This document shows, piece after piece, positions 1 to 9,700 of a DNA stretch of 64,000 nucleotides. The DNA lies in the NCBI RefSeq assembly GCF_025264625.1, contig NZ_CP093313.1, positions 4,216,001 to 4,280,000 on the forward strand, read 5' to 3'. The position numbers and the translations under genes were made by a program. Position 1 is the stretch's first letter, and every line of letters starts with the position of its first letter. The DNA is from Occallatibacter riparius. Lineage in GTDB: Bacteria > Acidobacteriota > Terriglobia > Terriglobales > Acidobacteriaceae. The notes under the pieces are model-generated. The model saw only the letters and a program-made list of their open reading frames with translations. It was not told where the DNA came from and searched no databases.

Positions 1-893
1 ACTACGACGGCCTGCTCGAATACTGGTACGACACGTCCAGCGAGACCACGGCTTTCGCGCTCAAGCTCCTTGTGCATCAAAAGCCGCAGAGCGGCCTGCT
101 CAGCAAGTCGGCACGCTGGCTGGCTCAGCACCGCGACGGCGATTACTGGTATACGACCAAGCAGACCGCGCTCGTCATTGAAGGACTCACAGATTATCTT
201 GCTCTCAGTGGTGAACTGGCCAACGAGTCCGATGTCGAGGTCCTCGTCAACGGAACCAGCGTGGGCAAGCGCCACTTCGGCCCCGCGGACGCATTTGGAT
301 CGCCATGGCGCGTCAAGCTCAGCGGAGATCAGGTTGCGAACGGCGGCCAAATCACAATCCGCAAATCCGGCAACGGCATTACATACTGGTCCGCGGAGAA
401 CTCCTGGTACTCGACTGACAAGCGCCAGTACCAGAAGGGAACTGTCGCGCTCAACATCACGCGCGACTACTACATCCTCCAGAAGAAGCAGGACAAGCCA
501 ACCGATCCCATCACCTACGATCTTGCTCCGCTCAGCGGCCCGGTGCACATCGGCGACGTGATCGCGGTGCGGCTCGCTATCGGCGGCAGCAGCTTCAGCT
601 ACGTTCTCGCGGAGGACCCGATTCCTGCCGGAACCGAGTTCGTTCCCAATGCAAGCCTCTACACGCTCAACCACAAGCCGGACTGGTGGGCCGACTGGTT
701 TACGCGCAAGGAGTTCCACGACGACCGCGCTGCTTTCTTCAACACGGAATTCAGCGGCCGGCGCGAATACGTTTATCTTCTCAAGGTGGTGAATCCCGGC
801 AAGTTCACCATCAGCCCCGCCGTTGCGGGTCCGATGTATCAGCCCGACACGCAAACCAGCAGCGATCCCGCGGCGCTCGAGGTGCTCCCATGA
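1..893 (+). CDS. Alpha-2-macroglobulin family protein, C-terminal part (5' end outside window)
   Basis: The reading frame is open from the first bases (frame starting at position 3) to a TGA at 891-893, so only the C-terminal ~296 residues are present. The segment TKQTALVIEGLTDYL resembles the helical (alpha/alpha-toroid) thioester-domain repeats of bacterial alpha-2-macroglobulins. It is followed by a beta-rich region (GDVIAVRL, then DPIPAGTEF) typical of the last macroglobulin-like domain. Known family role: periplasmic or surface-anchored trapping of proteases, often paired with class A penicillin-binding proteins. The stop overlaps the start of the next gene (ATGA at 890-893), implying translational coupling. 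The thioester motif itself would lie upstream and cannot be checked. Family call fairly sure, subtype unknown. Confidence 0.75.
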   Translation, partial: YDGLLEYWYDTSSETTAFALKLLVHQKPQSGLLSKSARWLAQHRDGDYWYTTKQTALVIEGLTDYLALSGELANESDVEVLVNGTSVGKRHFGPADAFGSPWRVKLSGDQVANGGQITIRKSGNGITYWSAENSWYSTDKRQYQKGTVALNITRDYYILQKKQDKPTDPITYDLAPLSGPVHIGDVIAVRLAIGGSSFSYVLAEDPIPAGTEFVPNASLYTLNHKPDWWADWFTRKEFHDDRAAFFNTEFSGRREYVYLLKVVNPGKFTISPAVAGPMYQPDTQTSSDPAALEVLP

Positions 894-1768
894 CTGTCCG
901 ATTCCTCTCTACTACACGAGACCTCCTCGTACTCGGCGCGCGCCGGCTGCTGGGTGCAAGGCTGTGGGCTGCGCTGCAATTCGTTGGCATCGCCGTTCTC
1001 ATCTCTATCGGATTGCTCTGGACGCGCATTCCCGAGAAGAACGCGTTTGAAGTAGCCTTGACTCTTTTCGTGCCGTTGCTCGTCGCTGCGGGATTCCTGG
1101 CATTGCAGGCCGCCTATCTCCGTTCGCTTCTGCGAGAACCCGCCGAACCGGAGCAGCACGAGGTTTCGCTGGCCCTCGGGGCACTCACGCTACTCCTGTG
1201 GATCGCGATCGGATGGATTCTCTGGAACTTCATCGACCGATTCGATGCAAACGACTATCAGTGGGCGATGTATCTCAATTCGCGTTTCGATCCCGATATG
1301 CGGTCGCGCATTCTCACTTATGATCACTTATCAAAGGGTTTCGATTACGCTGCATGGTTGCTGCGCTGGGTGCTTGTTCCCGGCGTGTTGCTGCCGCTCG
1401 GCTGCACGGCCTTTTACGGCCTTCGGCGCGGTCCCTGGCGGCGTATCCTGCGTGTCTGGATCGCGTGGCGCTGGTGGCTCGTCGTGCTCCTCCTTGCGCT
1501 CATTGGCGACGTTTTGCCCAGGTATTTCTTTGTTGGCGACCCCAAGGGCTCGGTACAGGCGCAGGTCTGGCGAGTCATTCTGAAACTGATTGCCGCTTAC
1601 ATCGTTTCGGTGCTCTGCTGGATTCTTGCGCTCGCGTGGTCCGCAGCGCTTGTCATCAGCCCACTGGAAGCTTCACCGTCCAGCCCCGCAGCGATCATTT
1701 CGGGCCGCCTCGAAGGCCGTCCATTACCGGTGGGCAATGCCGACGAGAACCTCAGTGGGAACGCCTGA
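890..1768 (+). CDS. Polytopic inner-membrane protein of unknown function
   Basis: I do not recognise a family for this 292-residue protein. The start is the ATG at 890, which overlaps the upstream stop codon. The frame remains open further upstream (to 686), but that extension is only an out-of-frame shadow of the macroglobulin gene. Hydrophobic stretches at roughly residues 26-42, 50-68, 100-118, 160-180, 200-216 and 230-255 suggest about six membrane spans, separated by basic loops (for example RRGPWRR). Coupling to an alpha-2-macroglobulin gene suggests a role linked to that periplasmic protein, but this is inference. Its last 45 bases overlap the convergent SpoIID-family gene on the other strand. 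Confidence 0.7.
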   Translation: MTVRFLSTTRDLLVLGARRLLGARLWAALQFVGIAVLISIGLLWTRIPEKNAFEVALTLFVPLLVAAGFLALQAAYLRSLLREPAEPEQHEVSLALGALTLLLWIAIGWILWNFIDRFDANDYQWAMYLNSRFDPDMRSRILTYDHLSKGFDYAAWLLRWVLVPGVLLPLGCTAFYGLRRGPWRRILRVWIAWRWWLVVLLLALIGDVLPRYFFVGDPKGSVQAQVWRVILKLIAAYIVSVLCWILALAWSAALVISPLEASPSSPAAIISGRLEGRPLPVGNADENLSGNA

Positions 1769-3475
1769 TCGCAGCCACTGAAGCACCTGATCGCGTCCGA
1801 AGCGATCGACAAGCTTCGCCGCGTAAATCGCCGCTTCACGGTGGGCAGCCTCTGACTGCGCTTCCGTATCGGAATGTCTGAGGCTCGCTTCGACTGTGTC
1901 AAAACTGAACGCTGCTCTGCGTTGACGTATCGCAGCGCCCTGGTCGGATGCTGACCACAGTTCGACCAGCCCCTCGCGCAGCCACAGCGGTGCCGCTGGT
2001 CCCGTCTGCTGCTCAACCAGAGCATGCAGAAACTCATGCCGCAGGGTTGAGGCTAGCAGATTCCGCGCAGCCAGCGTGCTGAGCGGCTGCGTCGCAATCC
2101 AGTCGCCTTCGGCAAACGCCGCTACCCAACCCGGTGCCAGCGTCTCATCGCGAAAGGCGCTGATCGAAGCGAATGCCCGCACCGTAATTGGCGCGCTCGC
2201 GTTCAGCCCCGATCGATGCGAAGCCTCTGCGCGGGCCCGTGCCACGTCATTCAGAAACCTGCGATCGTCGCCCTCCAGTGTCTCCAGCAAGAACCCTTCG
2301 CCTGCGCGCGCAATCCACGGTTTCCCAGTTGACTCGTCTGCCGCTTGCGCGCCGGGAAAATACTGCGCGAGAATCTCGGCCGCGTTCCTGCCCTTGTCTC
2401 CCATCACAGCAGCGCCGCGTTGGCAAAGGCCGACTCCGTGTCCCCATCCGCGGCCGTGGACGTGAAGCCTGTCGCCGTTCTGGCTCACCTCAAACCACGT
2501 GCTGGGAATCTTGTTCCATCCCAGTGTTTCGCCAACGGCGATGCGAAAATCTTCCGCCGCCACCGTGGTGCCGTCAAGGCGCACCGTAACCACGCGCCCC
2601 GACTCCGCGCGGCGCTCCACCGTGAGGCGCTGCCATCCCGGTGATGACAGGCCCTTCTTTGCAAGCGCGGCCGCAACCTCATCTCGCGTCAATTCCGTGG
2701 CCCACTGCTGTCCGGTACCGGTGCACCAGCGATCCACACGCGCACTCAGATAGGGAATTGCAGCAGCCTTCGGCCACACTTCGTTCATCGCAGCGCTATG
2801 GCCACCACAATCCTTGTTGAAGTACGCCAGGGCGCGCCTGCCATGAAACCAAAGCGTCTCGCCTGCCGTCTCCAACGTCGCCCGGTGCGCGACCGCCCTG
2901 CGCGGCAAAGCTTCGTTCCAGTGCAGCAACTGGCAATGAGTCGAATCGCACACATCATACTCTGCGTGTCCATGAGACTCATGCAGCGCGTACGAGCGCA
3001 CCACAATTGAGAGCGCCTTCAGCGACTCCATTGTGTCGGCAGGCCCGCTCTCACTCGCCACCACCTGCTCCACGTAGCGCTCCACCGGCAGCGTGACGGC
3101 TATGCGCAGCGAGCCGCTGCTCGCGGTAATTGTCACGGGATATGGCAGCGTCTTCGTTTCCCCATGTGCCGAAAGCGTGATCGTGCCTGAGAGCCGTAGC
3201 GAGCCCATGACCTCGGTTCGATCCGCATTCGCAAGTTTGATCCGATCGGCGCCATCCACACGAACCACAAGCGGCCTTGCAATTGGCCTGCACGCTCCGT
3301 TCCCGCCGACGCAGAGGCTTGCCTTGCCCCCTGTCGTTAAATGAACTTCCTTGTCATGCCACAGCGTCCACATGCCCACATGGAGTGTTGCGCGTGCCGG
3401 CGCAGCAATCAGGCGCGGTGCGGCAGCGATTGCAAGAAGCGCACAAGCCCACCCGAGCAAGCCCGCTATCCTCAT
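1724..3475 (-). CDS. SpoIID/LytB-domain protein fused to a C-terminal HExxH (gluzincin-like) domain
   Basis: Protein of 583 residues with a signal peptide (about residues 1-25, ending AAPRLIAA). Residues ~131-375 form a SpoIID domain: VERYVEQVVASES with the likely catalytic Glu142, then a KALSIVVRSYAL stretch and the conserved WGHGVGLCQRGA near 344-355. SpoIID enzymes are lytic transglycosylases acting on denuded glycan strands of peptidoglycan. The C-terminal third carries HEFLH (480-484) followed by WLREGLVELW, the HExxH plus downstream Glu arrangement of peptidase-MA-like metalloproteases. The start at 3475 overlaps the upstream transpeptidase stop by four bases; the frame is open further upstream but lacks a signal peptide there. 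A wall-remodelling and proteolysis role is inferred. The domain fusion is unusual to me. Confidence 0.8.
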   Translation of the reverse strand: MRIAGLLGWACALLAIAAAPRLIAAPARATLHVGMWTLWHDKEVHLTTGGKASLCVGGNGACRPIARPLVVRVDGADRIKLANADRTEVMGSLRLSGTITLSAHGETKTLPYPVTITASSGSLRIAVTLPVERYVEQVVASESGPADTMESLKALSIVVRSYALHESHGHAEYDVCDSTHCQLLHWNEALPRRAVAHRATLETAGETLWFHGRRALAYFNKDCGGHSAAMNEVWPKAAAIPYLSARVDRWCTGTGQQWATELTRDEVAAALAKKGLSSPGWQRLTVERRAESGRVVTVRLDGTTVAAEDFRIAVGETLGWNKIPSTWFEVSQNGDRLHVHGRGWGHGVGLCQRGAAVMGDKGRNAAEILAQYFPGAQAADESTGKPWIARAGEGFLLETLEGDDRRFLNDVARARAEASHRSGLNASAPITVRAFASISAFRDETLAPGWVAAFAEGDWIATQPLSTLAARNLLASTLRHEFLHALVEQQTGPAAPLWLREGLVELWSASDQGAAIRQRRAAFSFDTVEASLRHSDTEAQSEAAHREAAIYAAKLVDRFGRDQVLQWLRSGVPTEVLVGIAHR

Positions 3476-4446
3476 TTCCGCTCCACGGGCGCGTGCGCAA
3501 GCACTTCGCCCGCGACCGCTGCTGCATCGGCTCCATGCCCCACCGGAAGATAAACCACCACGACGAACTCCGGCGTCAGAGCCGGCGTTAGCCCGACAAA
3601 CCATCCGTGCGTCTGCGGTGAATCGGCGCCCTCGGCCGTCCCTGTCTTTCCCATCACCGACGCCCCGAGAGCCGTTGCACCTTTCGCAATCCCGAAGGTC
3701 GCCGTTTTAGCCAATCCGCCTCGTACGGTTCTCGCGGCCACGCTCCCGGCGTTTGCCTCCAATTCCCGAGCGAGCCATCGATACGCCGCGGCCAATTCCA
3801 GAGGGGTCACGCGAATTCCATCCACTCCGAGCACCGTGAGCTGCGCCTCTTCAGTTGTGCGCGGTGCGCGGAACTCCGCCGTGGCCTCGCCGCTGGTCAA
3901 TCCAGTCTGCGCGAGCAAGCCTGGGGTTTGCAGCATCTGGGGAAGCTTGCTCGGCACAACGGCTCGCGCCGCCTGCGCGAAATAAGTGTTGCACGACCAC
4001 GCCAGCGCCTCCTGCGCATTGAACGGCCGCGCAGAGGGATGCGAGCACGCCAGCCGCCTTCCTCCGATCTCAAGATCGCCGGAGCAGGGAACTCGCTGGT
4101 CCGCACTCCACATACCAGCCGTGAGCATCTGATAAAGCACAATGGGCTTCAGCGTCGACCCCGGCGCTGCCAAGGTCCTAGCCGCCTCCTCGAGATGACG
4201 CGACGCGACCTGATGCCCATCGCTGATCCGTACCACTACGATCCGGGCCTGTGGTGCTATCCTCGCCGCGGTCTGTATTGCTGGTCGCCATGCGGGATCC
4301 TGCTGCTGTGCACAGACGAAGACGTGCGCAGTCAGAATTCCCGCGATCAGAACCGCCACCTTGAGCTTGGAGGACACATTGAGAGTATCCACCAAGCGCC
4401 CGCCGGCGGCGACATCGCGCGCCAAACCGGTGCGGCCGTTTCGCAT
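3472..4446 (-). CDS. Penicillin-binding transpeptidase domain protein (single-domain)
   Basis: About 324 residues with all three active-site motifs of a penicillin-binding transpeptidase in order: STLK (Ser97-Lys100), SCN (151-153) and KTG (267-269). It begins with an N-terminal hydrophobic segment (residues ~29-46) that could be a signal peptide or an anchor. There is no glycosyltransferase domain and no class B dimerisation domain, so it is much shorter than usual class A or B proteins. Expected role: peptide cross-linking or carboxypeptidation of peptidoglycan in the periplasm. It is translationally coupled (ATGA) to the SpoIID-family gene, so the two probably act together. The start is uncertain: ATG at 4446 is chosen, ATG at 4500 is also open, and a GTG near residue 24 would give a tighter signal peptide. 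Confidence 0.8.
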   Translation of the reverse strand: MRNGRTGLARDVAAGGRLVDTLNVSSKLKVAVLIAGILTAHVFVCAQQQDPAWRPAIQTAARIAPQARIVVVRISDGHQVASRHLEEAARTLAAPGSTLKPIVLYQMLTAGMWSADQRVPCSGDLEIGGRRLACSHPSARPFNAQEALAWSCNTYFAQAARAVVPSKLPQMLQTPGLLAQTGLTSGEATAEFRAPRTTEEAQLTVLGVDGIRVTPLELAAAYRWLARELEANAGSVAARTVRGGLAKTATFGIAKGATALGASVMGKTGTAEGADSPQTHGWFVGLTPALTPEFVVVVYLPVGHGADAAAVAGEVLAHAPVERK

Positions 4447-4509
4447 TTCCCCCCGCCGGTTAGAATGATTGAAGATCGGCTGAGCAGACCAAATTGGCAT
4501 AGAAGCCAG

Positions 4510-4596
4510 GCCCGGATGGCGAAACTGGCAGACGCAGCGGACTTAAAATCCGCAGGCCGCAAGGCCGTGGGGGTTCAAGTCCCCCTCCGGGCACCA
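4510..4596 (+). tRNA. tRNA-Leu (anticodon UAA)
   Basis: An 87-nt gene whose acceptor stem GCCCGGA pairs with TCCGGGC, with an encoded CCA at 4594-4596. The anticodon stem GCGGA/TCCGC closes the loop CTTAAAA, placing the anticodon TAA at 4544-4546. A long variable arm and the GGTTCAAGTCC T-arm fit a type II leucine tRNA. Confidence 0.97.
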
Positions 4597-4614
4597 CTCT
4601 TCCAAGACTCGAAA

Positions 4615-5022
4615 TTATCGAACCTGAAACTCCAAATCCACTGGAACCTGCAGTGCATTTGCCAGGGCGTTCGTCTCGGCGGCCATCCCCAAAATGGAGA
4701 GCAACTCCGCATATTGCTCATCGCTCATGCCCTTCGCGCGCGCCGCGGCCGTGTGAGAGTGGATGCAATACTCGCAGCCGTTAATTGTCGAGACCGCGAT
4801 GTAAATCAACTCGCGGGTAAGCGGATCGAGCGCGCCCGGCGCAAACATCACCTGTTTGAGGTTGGACCAGGTGCGTTCTAGAACTGCCGGTTGATTGGCG
4901 AGCGCGCGCCAGAAATTATTGATGAAGTCTGATTTGCGCGTTGTCCGGATGTCGTCAATCACGGCCTTTACGCGGGGGTTAGCTGATATTTCCTCATCCG
5001 TCCAAAGCTTCGTAGTCGCCAT
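4615..5022 (-). CDS. Carboxymuconolactone decarboxylase / AhpD-like family protein
   Basis: A 135-residue all-helical protein. It carries the family signature CEYCIHSH, a CxxC followed by His, as in AhpD-type alkylhydroperoxidases, preceded by LTRELIYIAVSTINGC. Known family members are small thiol-based peroxidases or oxidoreductases that form trimers or hexamers in the cytoplasm. The length is normal. It stands alone between the tRNA and the GH35 gene; the 87-nt gap to GH35 shows no clear feature. Substrate cannot be told from sequence. Confidence 0.88.
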   Translation of the reverse strand: MATTKLWTDEEISANPRVKAVIDDIRTTRKSDFINNFWRALANQPAVLERTWSNLKQVMFAPGALDPLTRELIYIAVSTINGCEYCIHSHTAAARAKGMSDEQYAELLSILGMAAETNALANALQVPVDLEFQVR

Positions 5023-5109
5023 GCAATCGTGCCTCGCCGTGCATCAGATCCCGGACCTCCGCTGTGTTCTCGCAAATCCATCCACATGCAGAGGCCCTCC
5101 GAGATTCAA

Positions 5110-6732
5110 TCACCTGGCAACCCGCACCCGCAAGATTGTCGCTCTCTCTGGCAGTGAAACATGGCGCTCATCCCCATTGAGGCGGCGAGATGGAATCCAT
5201 TTCTGTTCCTGAAACGTTCCCTCCTCAATCGAGATAAGCTGAGCATCACGCAGAGGCCCATCCAGTTCGCGGAAAGTGACATCGAATCCGGTTCCCATTA
5301 CAACAAAGTCGTCGGGCGCGAGTTCGATGATCATGCCAGATGCTCTGCCCTTGGCTGGATCGAACGAGGCCGTGAAATCGATATTGGCAGCGAGCCCATC
5401 ACCCACACGAATCGACTGCTTCCAATCCTCGCCGTTGCCCAGTCCCTGCAACACGGGGTGGAGCTTGCCTGTGAATTGATAGCGAGCGATCGTTGGAAGC
5501 ATCGGGCGCAGTATTCGGTAGGTGTCTTCGAACCCTGCACCGATCGCCGCTCCCGTCGTGTTTCTCACAACGTCATCGATGCCGAATGGGCTAAAGCCGA
5601 TGCCGTTGAACTGGCCGAAAGTGGTGTAAGCAAAACCGATGAAATAAGGGTTGAAATTCGTTTCGGGCACGAACAGCGGATTGTCTGGCCGCGTGTATTG
5701 AACGGCGACATCGTAGAACTTGGGGTAGTAGATGTCGGGCGCCAGAACGTCGATGGAAGAACCAGCCGCCTTCCAGACATCGAACGCATTGACTGTAGCG
5801 CCACCGCTTGGCCAGCGGCCGGCTCGTTCCACGCCTTCAATGAGCCACACATTCACATACATTGGCAGCGGGTACTCGTGCTTGCCGGCACCTGCGACTG
5901 TATTGACATAGTTCGAGATCATCCAAGCGCTGAAGGTCTCCGGCGCCAGATCGTCGAAGACCTGCTTCCAATTGCCGGCCTTCGTCGATTTGCTCCAGAC
6001 CCTGGCCATGGGAGCCGCGAGCTGCTGATGATGACTCTCAAGAGAGCTCAACAACTCCTTCGGTACCGGTTGATTGAACTCGCGGTTGGCCGCATCTGAA
6101 TAGTCGCGGTCCGTGCCAAGCTGGCCCGGCTCATTTTCCACCTGCATCATGAGGACAGTGCGTTGGGCTTCATCGACGCTCTTGATGTGGCGCATCACTG
6201 CGGCGAATGCGCGCGAGTCTGCTTCCATGGCCGCATGGCACAAAGGGGAAACGATCTCCGTCTCTTCACCATGCGAGCCCTGCACGCGTGTGTACTTCTG
6301 CTTGTCGCGCTTGACCCATTCGGGCACATAGTGGCTCTCGCCGTTCTTCCACGTGCCGAACCACAAAAACACGAGATGCAGCTCGCGCTTGCGAGCAGCC
6401 TCAATCGCGAGATCGACTGAGCTGAAATCGAATTGCCCTTCTTTCGGCTCGATCGCCTCCCAATAAATGGGTACCTCGGCAGTGTTCGAATGCCAGCTGG
6501 CGAGCACGTCGAGCGCCTTGTTTAGATCGTCATCGTTCGACGTGTCGGAGTTATGGACCTGGCCGCCAAGCATCAGGTAGGGTGCGCCGTCCACAAGAAG
6601 CCGGTAGGAATCGCCATTCTTCTGGATGGCAGGAATGGGCTTGGTAGATTGCGCTCCGCCAAGCACGGGTAAGACGAGCAGCAGACCACACATCAGGCCT
6701 GCAGTCTTTATTGATCGTGGAGAGATCATCAT
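5110..6732 (-). CDS. GH35-like beta-galactosidase (DUF5597-type), exported
   Basis: About 540 residues. The start at 6732 (ATG ATG) follows a GAAGGA ribosome site 8 nt upstream; the frame stays open to 6819 but that part is not needed. A signal peptide precedes the mature start near GGAQS. The barrel shows PIYWEAIEPKEGQFDF, the acid/base region MQVENEPG and a candidate nucleophile region VPETNF, as in GH35/GH42-type clan A beta-galactosidases. The C-terminal part matches the DUF5597 extension. Likely role: removal of terminal beta-galactose from plant or microbial glycans in the periplasm or outside the cell. It lies 40 nt downstream of the TonB receptor gene on the same strand, so uptake and hydrolysis are probably one operon. 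Confidence 0.85.
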   Translation of the reverse strand: MMISPRSIKTAGLMCGLLLVLPVLGGAQSTKPIPAIQKNGDSYRLLVDGAPYLMLGGQVHNSDTSNDDDLNKALDVLASWHSNTAEVPIYWEAIEPKEGQFDFSSVDLAIEAARKRELHLVFLWFGTWKNGESHYVPEWVKRDKQKYTRVQGSHGEETEIVSPLCHAAMEADSRAFAAVMRHIKSVDEAQRTVLMMQVENEPGQLGTDRDYSDAANREFNQPVPKELLSSLESHHQQLAAPMARVWSKSTKAGNWKQVFDDLAPETFSAWMISNYVNTVAGAGKHEYPLPMYVNVWLIEGVERAGRWPSGGATVNAFDVWKAAGSSIDVLAPDIYYPKFYDVAVQYTRPDNPLFVPETNFNPYFIGFAYTTFGQFNGIGFSPFGIDDVVRNTTGAAIGAGFEDTYRILRPMLPTIARYQFTGKLHPVLQGLGNGEDWKQSIRVGDGLAANIDFTASFDPAKGRASGMIIELAPDDFVVMGTGFDVTFRELDGPLRDAQLISIEEGTFQEQKWIPSRRLNGDERHVSLPERATILRVRVAR

Positions 6733-6772
6733 CAAGCGTATCCTTCGTAACTCATCAATCATCGGTCGTGGA

Positions 6773-9700
6773 TCAGAACTCAAGCCGCATCGACACCTGG
6801 CCCGTACGGTTGCCGCCAAAGTCAGACCCGCGTGCCGAGGTGATCTTGCCGAAGTTCGGATTTGTGAAGTCCAGCAGCGGATCGTTCAGGTTCGTGTGAT
6901 TCAGTACGTTCGTGAAGGTCCCTTCAGCGCGCAGGAAGACACGTTCGGTGATCTCGATGCGCTTGCTGAGGCCGCCCGACAAGTTCACGGTTCCCGGACC
7001 TTCAATATCTCCAACATGCTCGCTGCCAAAGCGTCCAATGGGACTCGACGTCACGCCCACGCCGCAGGCATTGCCCGCGTAGGACGACTCCGTGTAGCCG
7101 CTGTTGCTGGGGCAGGCAAACGCGCGCGGGTTCACCCATTGGTTTCTGTTAGGGTGCGCAGGACGAATGTTGCCGACGATATCAGGCCGCTGGTCCGCGC
7201 CGTAGAGAATGCCGGATCCTGTACCCGAGGGGTCCGCATTGCTCTGCGGAATATGAGCCGAGAGATACGGACCGGTCTGCCATAGGAAGATGCTGCTCAG
7301 TTGCCATCCCCCAATGAGCGCGTTCTCAGAGCGGTTTGCATGCGCGGCGAATGTGCGCCCGTGGCCGAACGGAAGTTCATAGACGCCTGTGCTGATCCAT
7401 CGCTCGCGCCGCGTTCCGTTCACGTTGCCATAGTCCAGCATCGGGTTATGCAGATAGGTGGTCGGGCTGGAACCGCCGCCGTTTTCTGCTACGAACGACG
7501 AGGAGCCAGAGCCGGCATTGTCCGCAAGATTCTTAGCCCACGTGAATGACGACTCAAGCGTGAGACCGTGCTGAGTGCGATGATTGGCCTCCGCCTGCAG
7601 AGAGTTGTAGTTGGAGACTCCCCCCGGAAGATGCGAGTTGATCGAGCCCCAGTTCGGGAAGGGACGATCGGTCAGCGGCCGCTGCAACGCCGGAGTCGTG
7701 CTCGAATACGACATGTCGTTCAGATCAGGGGTCAGTACCAGATCGTCGGTCTTCATACCGATGTAGGAGACGCGCATTCCGATATCGCCCGGGAACTTGT
7801 GATCCACGGAAAGGTTCCACTGCATCGAATACGGATCCTGCCAGTCGATCTTGTCGGCTGTGTTGAAGCTCGACGTGCCGTAGACGGGAGCGGACGATCC
7901 GGTGCCGGGGCTGGTATTCGGCCACAGGTAGGCCAGCCCATTCTCGGTCATCGAGTTGAAGTAGTTGAGCGAGGCAGCCTGCAGCGAGTCGGTCATCGCG
8001 AAGAAAATACTGCCCAGCAGGGTCGTGTTATACATGCCAAACCCGGCCCGCACCGCGGTCGTGTCATTGTTGAAGGGTCTCCATGCGACTCCCACGCGTG
8101 GCAGGAAGCGGTTCCACTGCGAACGCCGCAGGCTGCTCGGCAGATGCGCCTCGCTGCTGGAGAGAACCGGTGTGCAATTCGCAGGAGCGGACGCGTTCGG
8201 ATCGCCATATCCGCACGCATTGAAGCTGGCGAGGAAGGTCGGATCGAGCAGATCCTTGTGCCCCGCAGGATAGATGACTGACCCAGTGGTGGCCGTGCTC
8301 GGATCGAAGTTGCCGATCGCGCCGTACTTGTCGTGATACGCGGGATGGTATTCGTAGCGCAGCCCATACGACAGCGTCAGCTTGGGCGTAACGTTCCACT
8401 GGTCCTGTGCGAAGCCGCCGTAATAGGTCGTGGTCCCGGCATTTTTCGGAACCAGCGTGTAATACTGCGTCTCCACCGGGGCGCCGCCCAGCATATCCGC
8501 AAACTGTGCCACGCTGCTATTCGGAAGCAGCGCACCCGTCACCTGGCCAGTGAATGCGAACACTTCAACGTTGTTGATGCCGAAGCTTCCCAGCGTGGTG
8601 ACCGCTTGCATCGAGCGAATATCGGCACCGAGCTTCGCCGTGTGCCTCCCCTTCGTCCAGGTCACGTTATCGGCATATTGATACAGATGGCTCTGCGAAG
8701 TGTTGCTGAGGTCACCGGCCTTGACCATCGTCATATTCGGGAACCACAGCGCGGCCATGCCATTGACCGGATAATTCTCACTCACCGGCTGGAAGCCCGC
8801 CGCTGCGGTGTAGGGCCTGCCGTCGATCTGATCGCGCAGACCATTCTTTTCAACCGTGAATCCGAAGCGGAACTCGTTCAGTAGAGTTGGCGAAAATACG
8901 TATACAAGCGAACTGGCTAGGATCCTGTAGTCGTCGAACGCAGTGACCGACGGAACGTTCAGGTCCTGCGGATTAAGGCTTGTGACGTTCTTGAACGTGT
9001 AGCGCGCAAAGCCCTGAAGCTTGTCAGTGAAGCGATGATCCGCGCGGGCGTCGAATTGGTTCGAGTGGTAAGCGCTGTCCCGATTGGCCGTGTAGTTGTA
9101 GCCAAGACCTTGCTCCGCCTCAATCACGGTTTTGTAGTTAGCGACGTTCGGCGCTGGGAACAGGCTCAGAAACGGATTCGCCGAAGCGTTGATCGGCGAC
9201 ACAACGTTGCCATCGTAAATGCCCCCGGTCGACGGATTGAACATCCACGTAGAAGGATCCGCCGGGTTGAACGGGACCTCCTGGCTGAAGTCTCCGCTCA
9301 GCATAGGCGGAGTCGGCACCAGGTTCTGAATCGTCGATTGCTTCGGGAAGTGGAAGCCCTCATACGTGCCGAAGAAGAAGGTGCGGTCGTGTCCATTGTA
9401 AAGGTGCGGAATAACGAGAGGTCCACCGGCGCTGGCCCCAAAATCGTTGCCGATTTTCTGTGGCCGCTCCACGCTTCCGGTGACGGGATCGACCGGCGTG
9501 CCGTACGCCACCGCGTCGAAAGTCCGGTTCTGGTGATACCAGAAAAGCGATCCATGCAGCTGATTGGTTCCGCTCTTGCTCACCGTCGTGATCTCGCCCA
9601 CGGGGCCGAACTCGGCATTATTACTCACACCGTCCACGCGGATCTCAGCAATCGACTCCGTCGAAGGGAATGCGTCCGAGAGCGGCGAGTTGCTGTTGAC

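Noticed and set aside
3928..4881. 317-codon plus-strand frame through the transpeptidase, tRNA-Leu and AhpD-like gene
   Set aside because: It runs straight through a complete tRNA gene and two genes with recognisable active sites on the other strand.
5161..6099. 312-codon frame antisense to GH35
   Set aside because: Fully contained in the GH35 coding region, no ribosome site, no recognisable motif.
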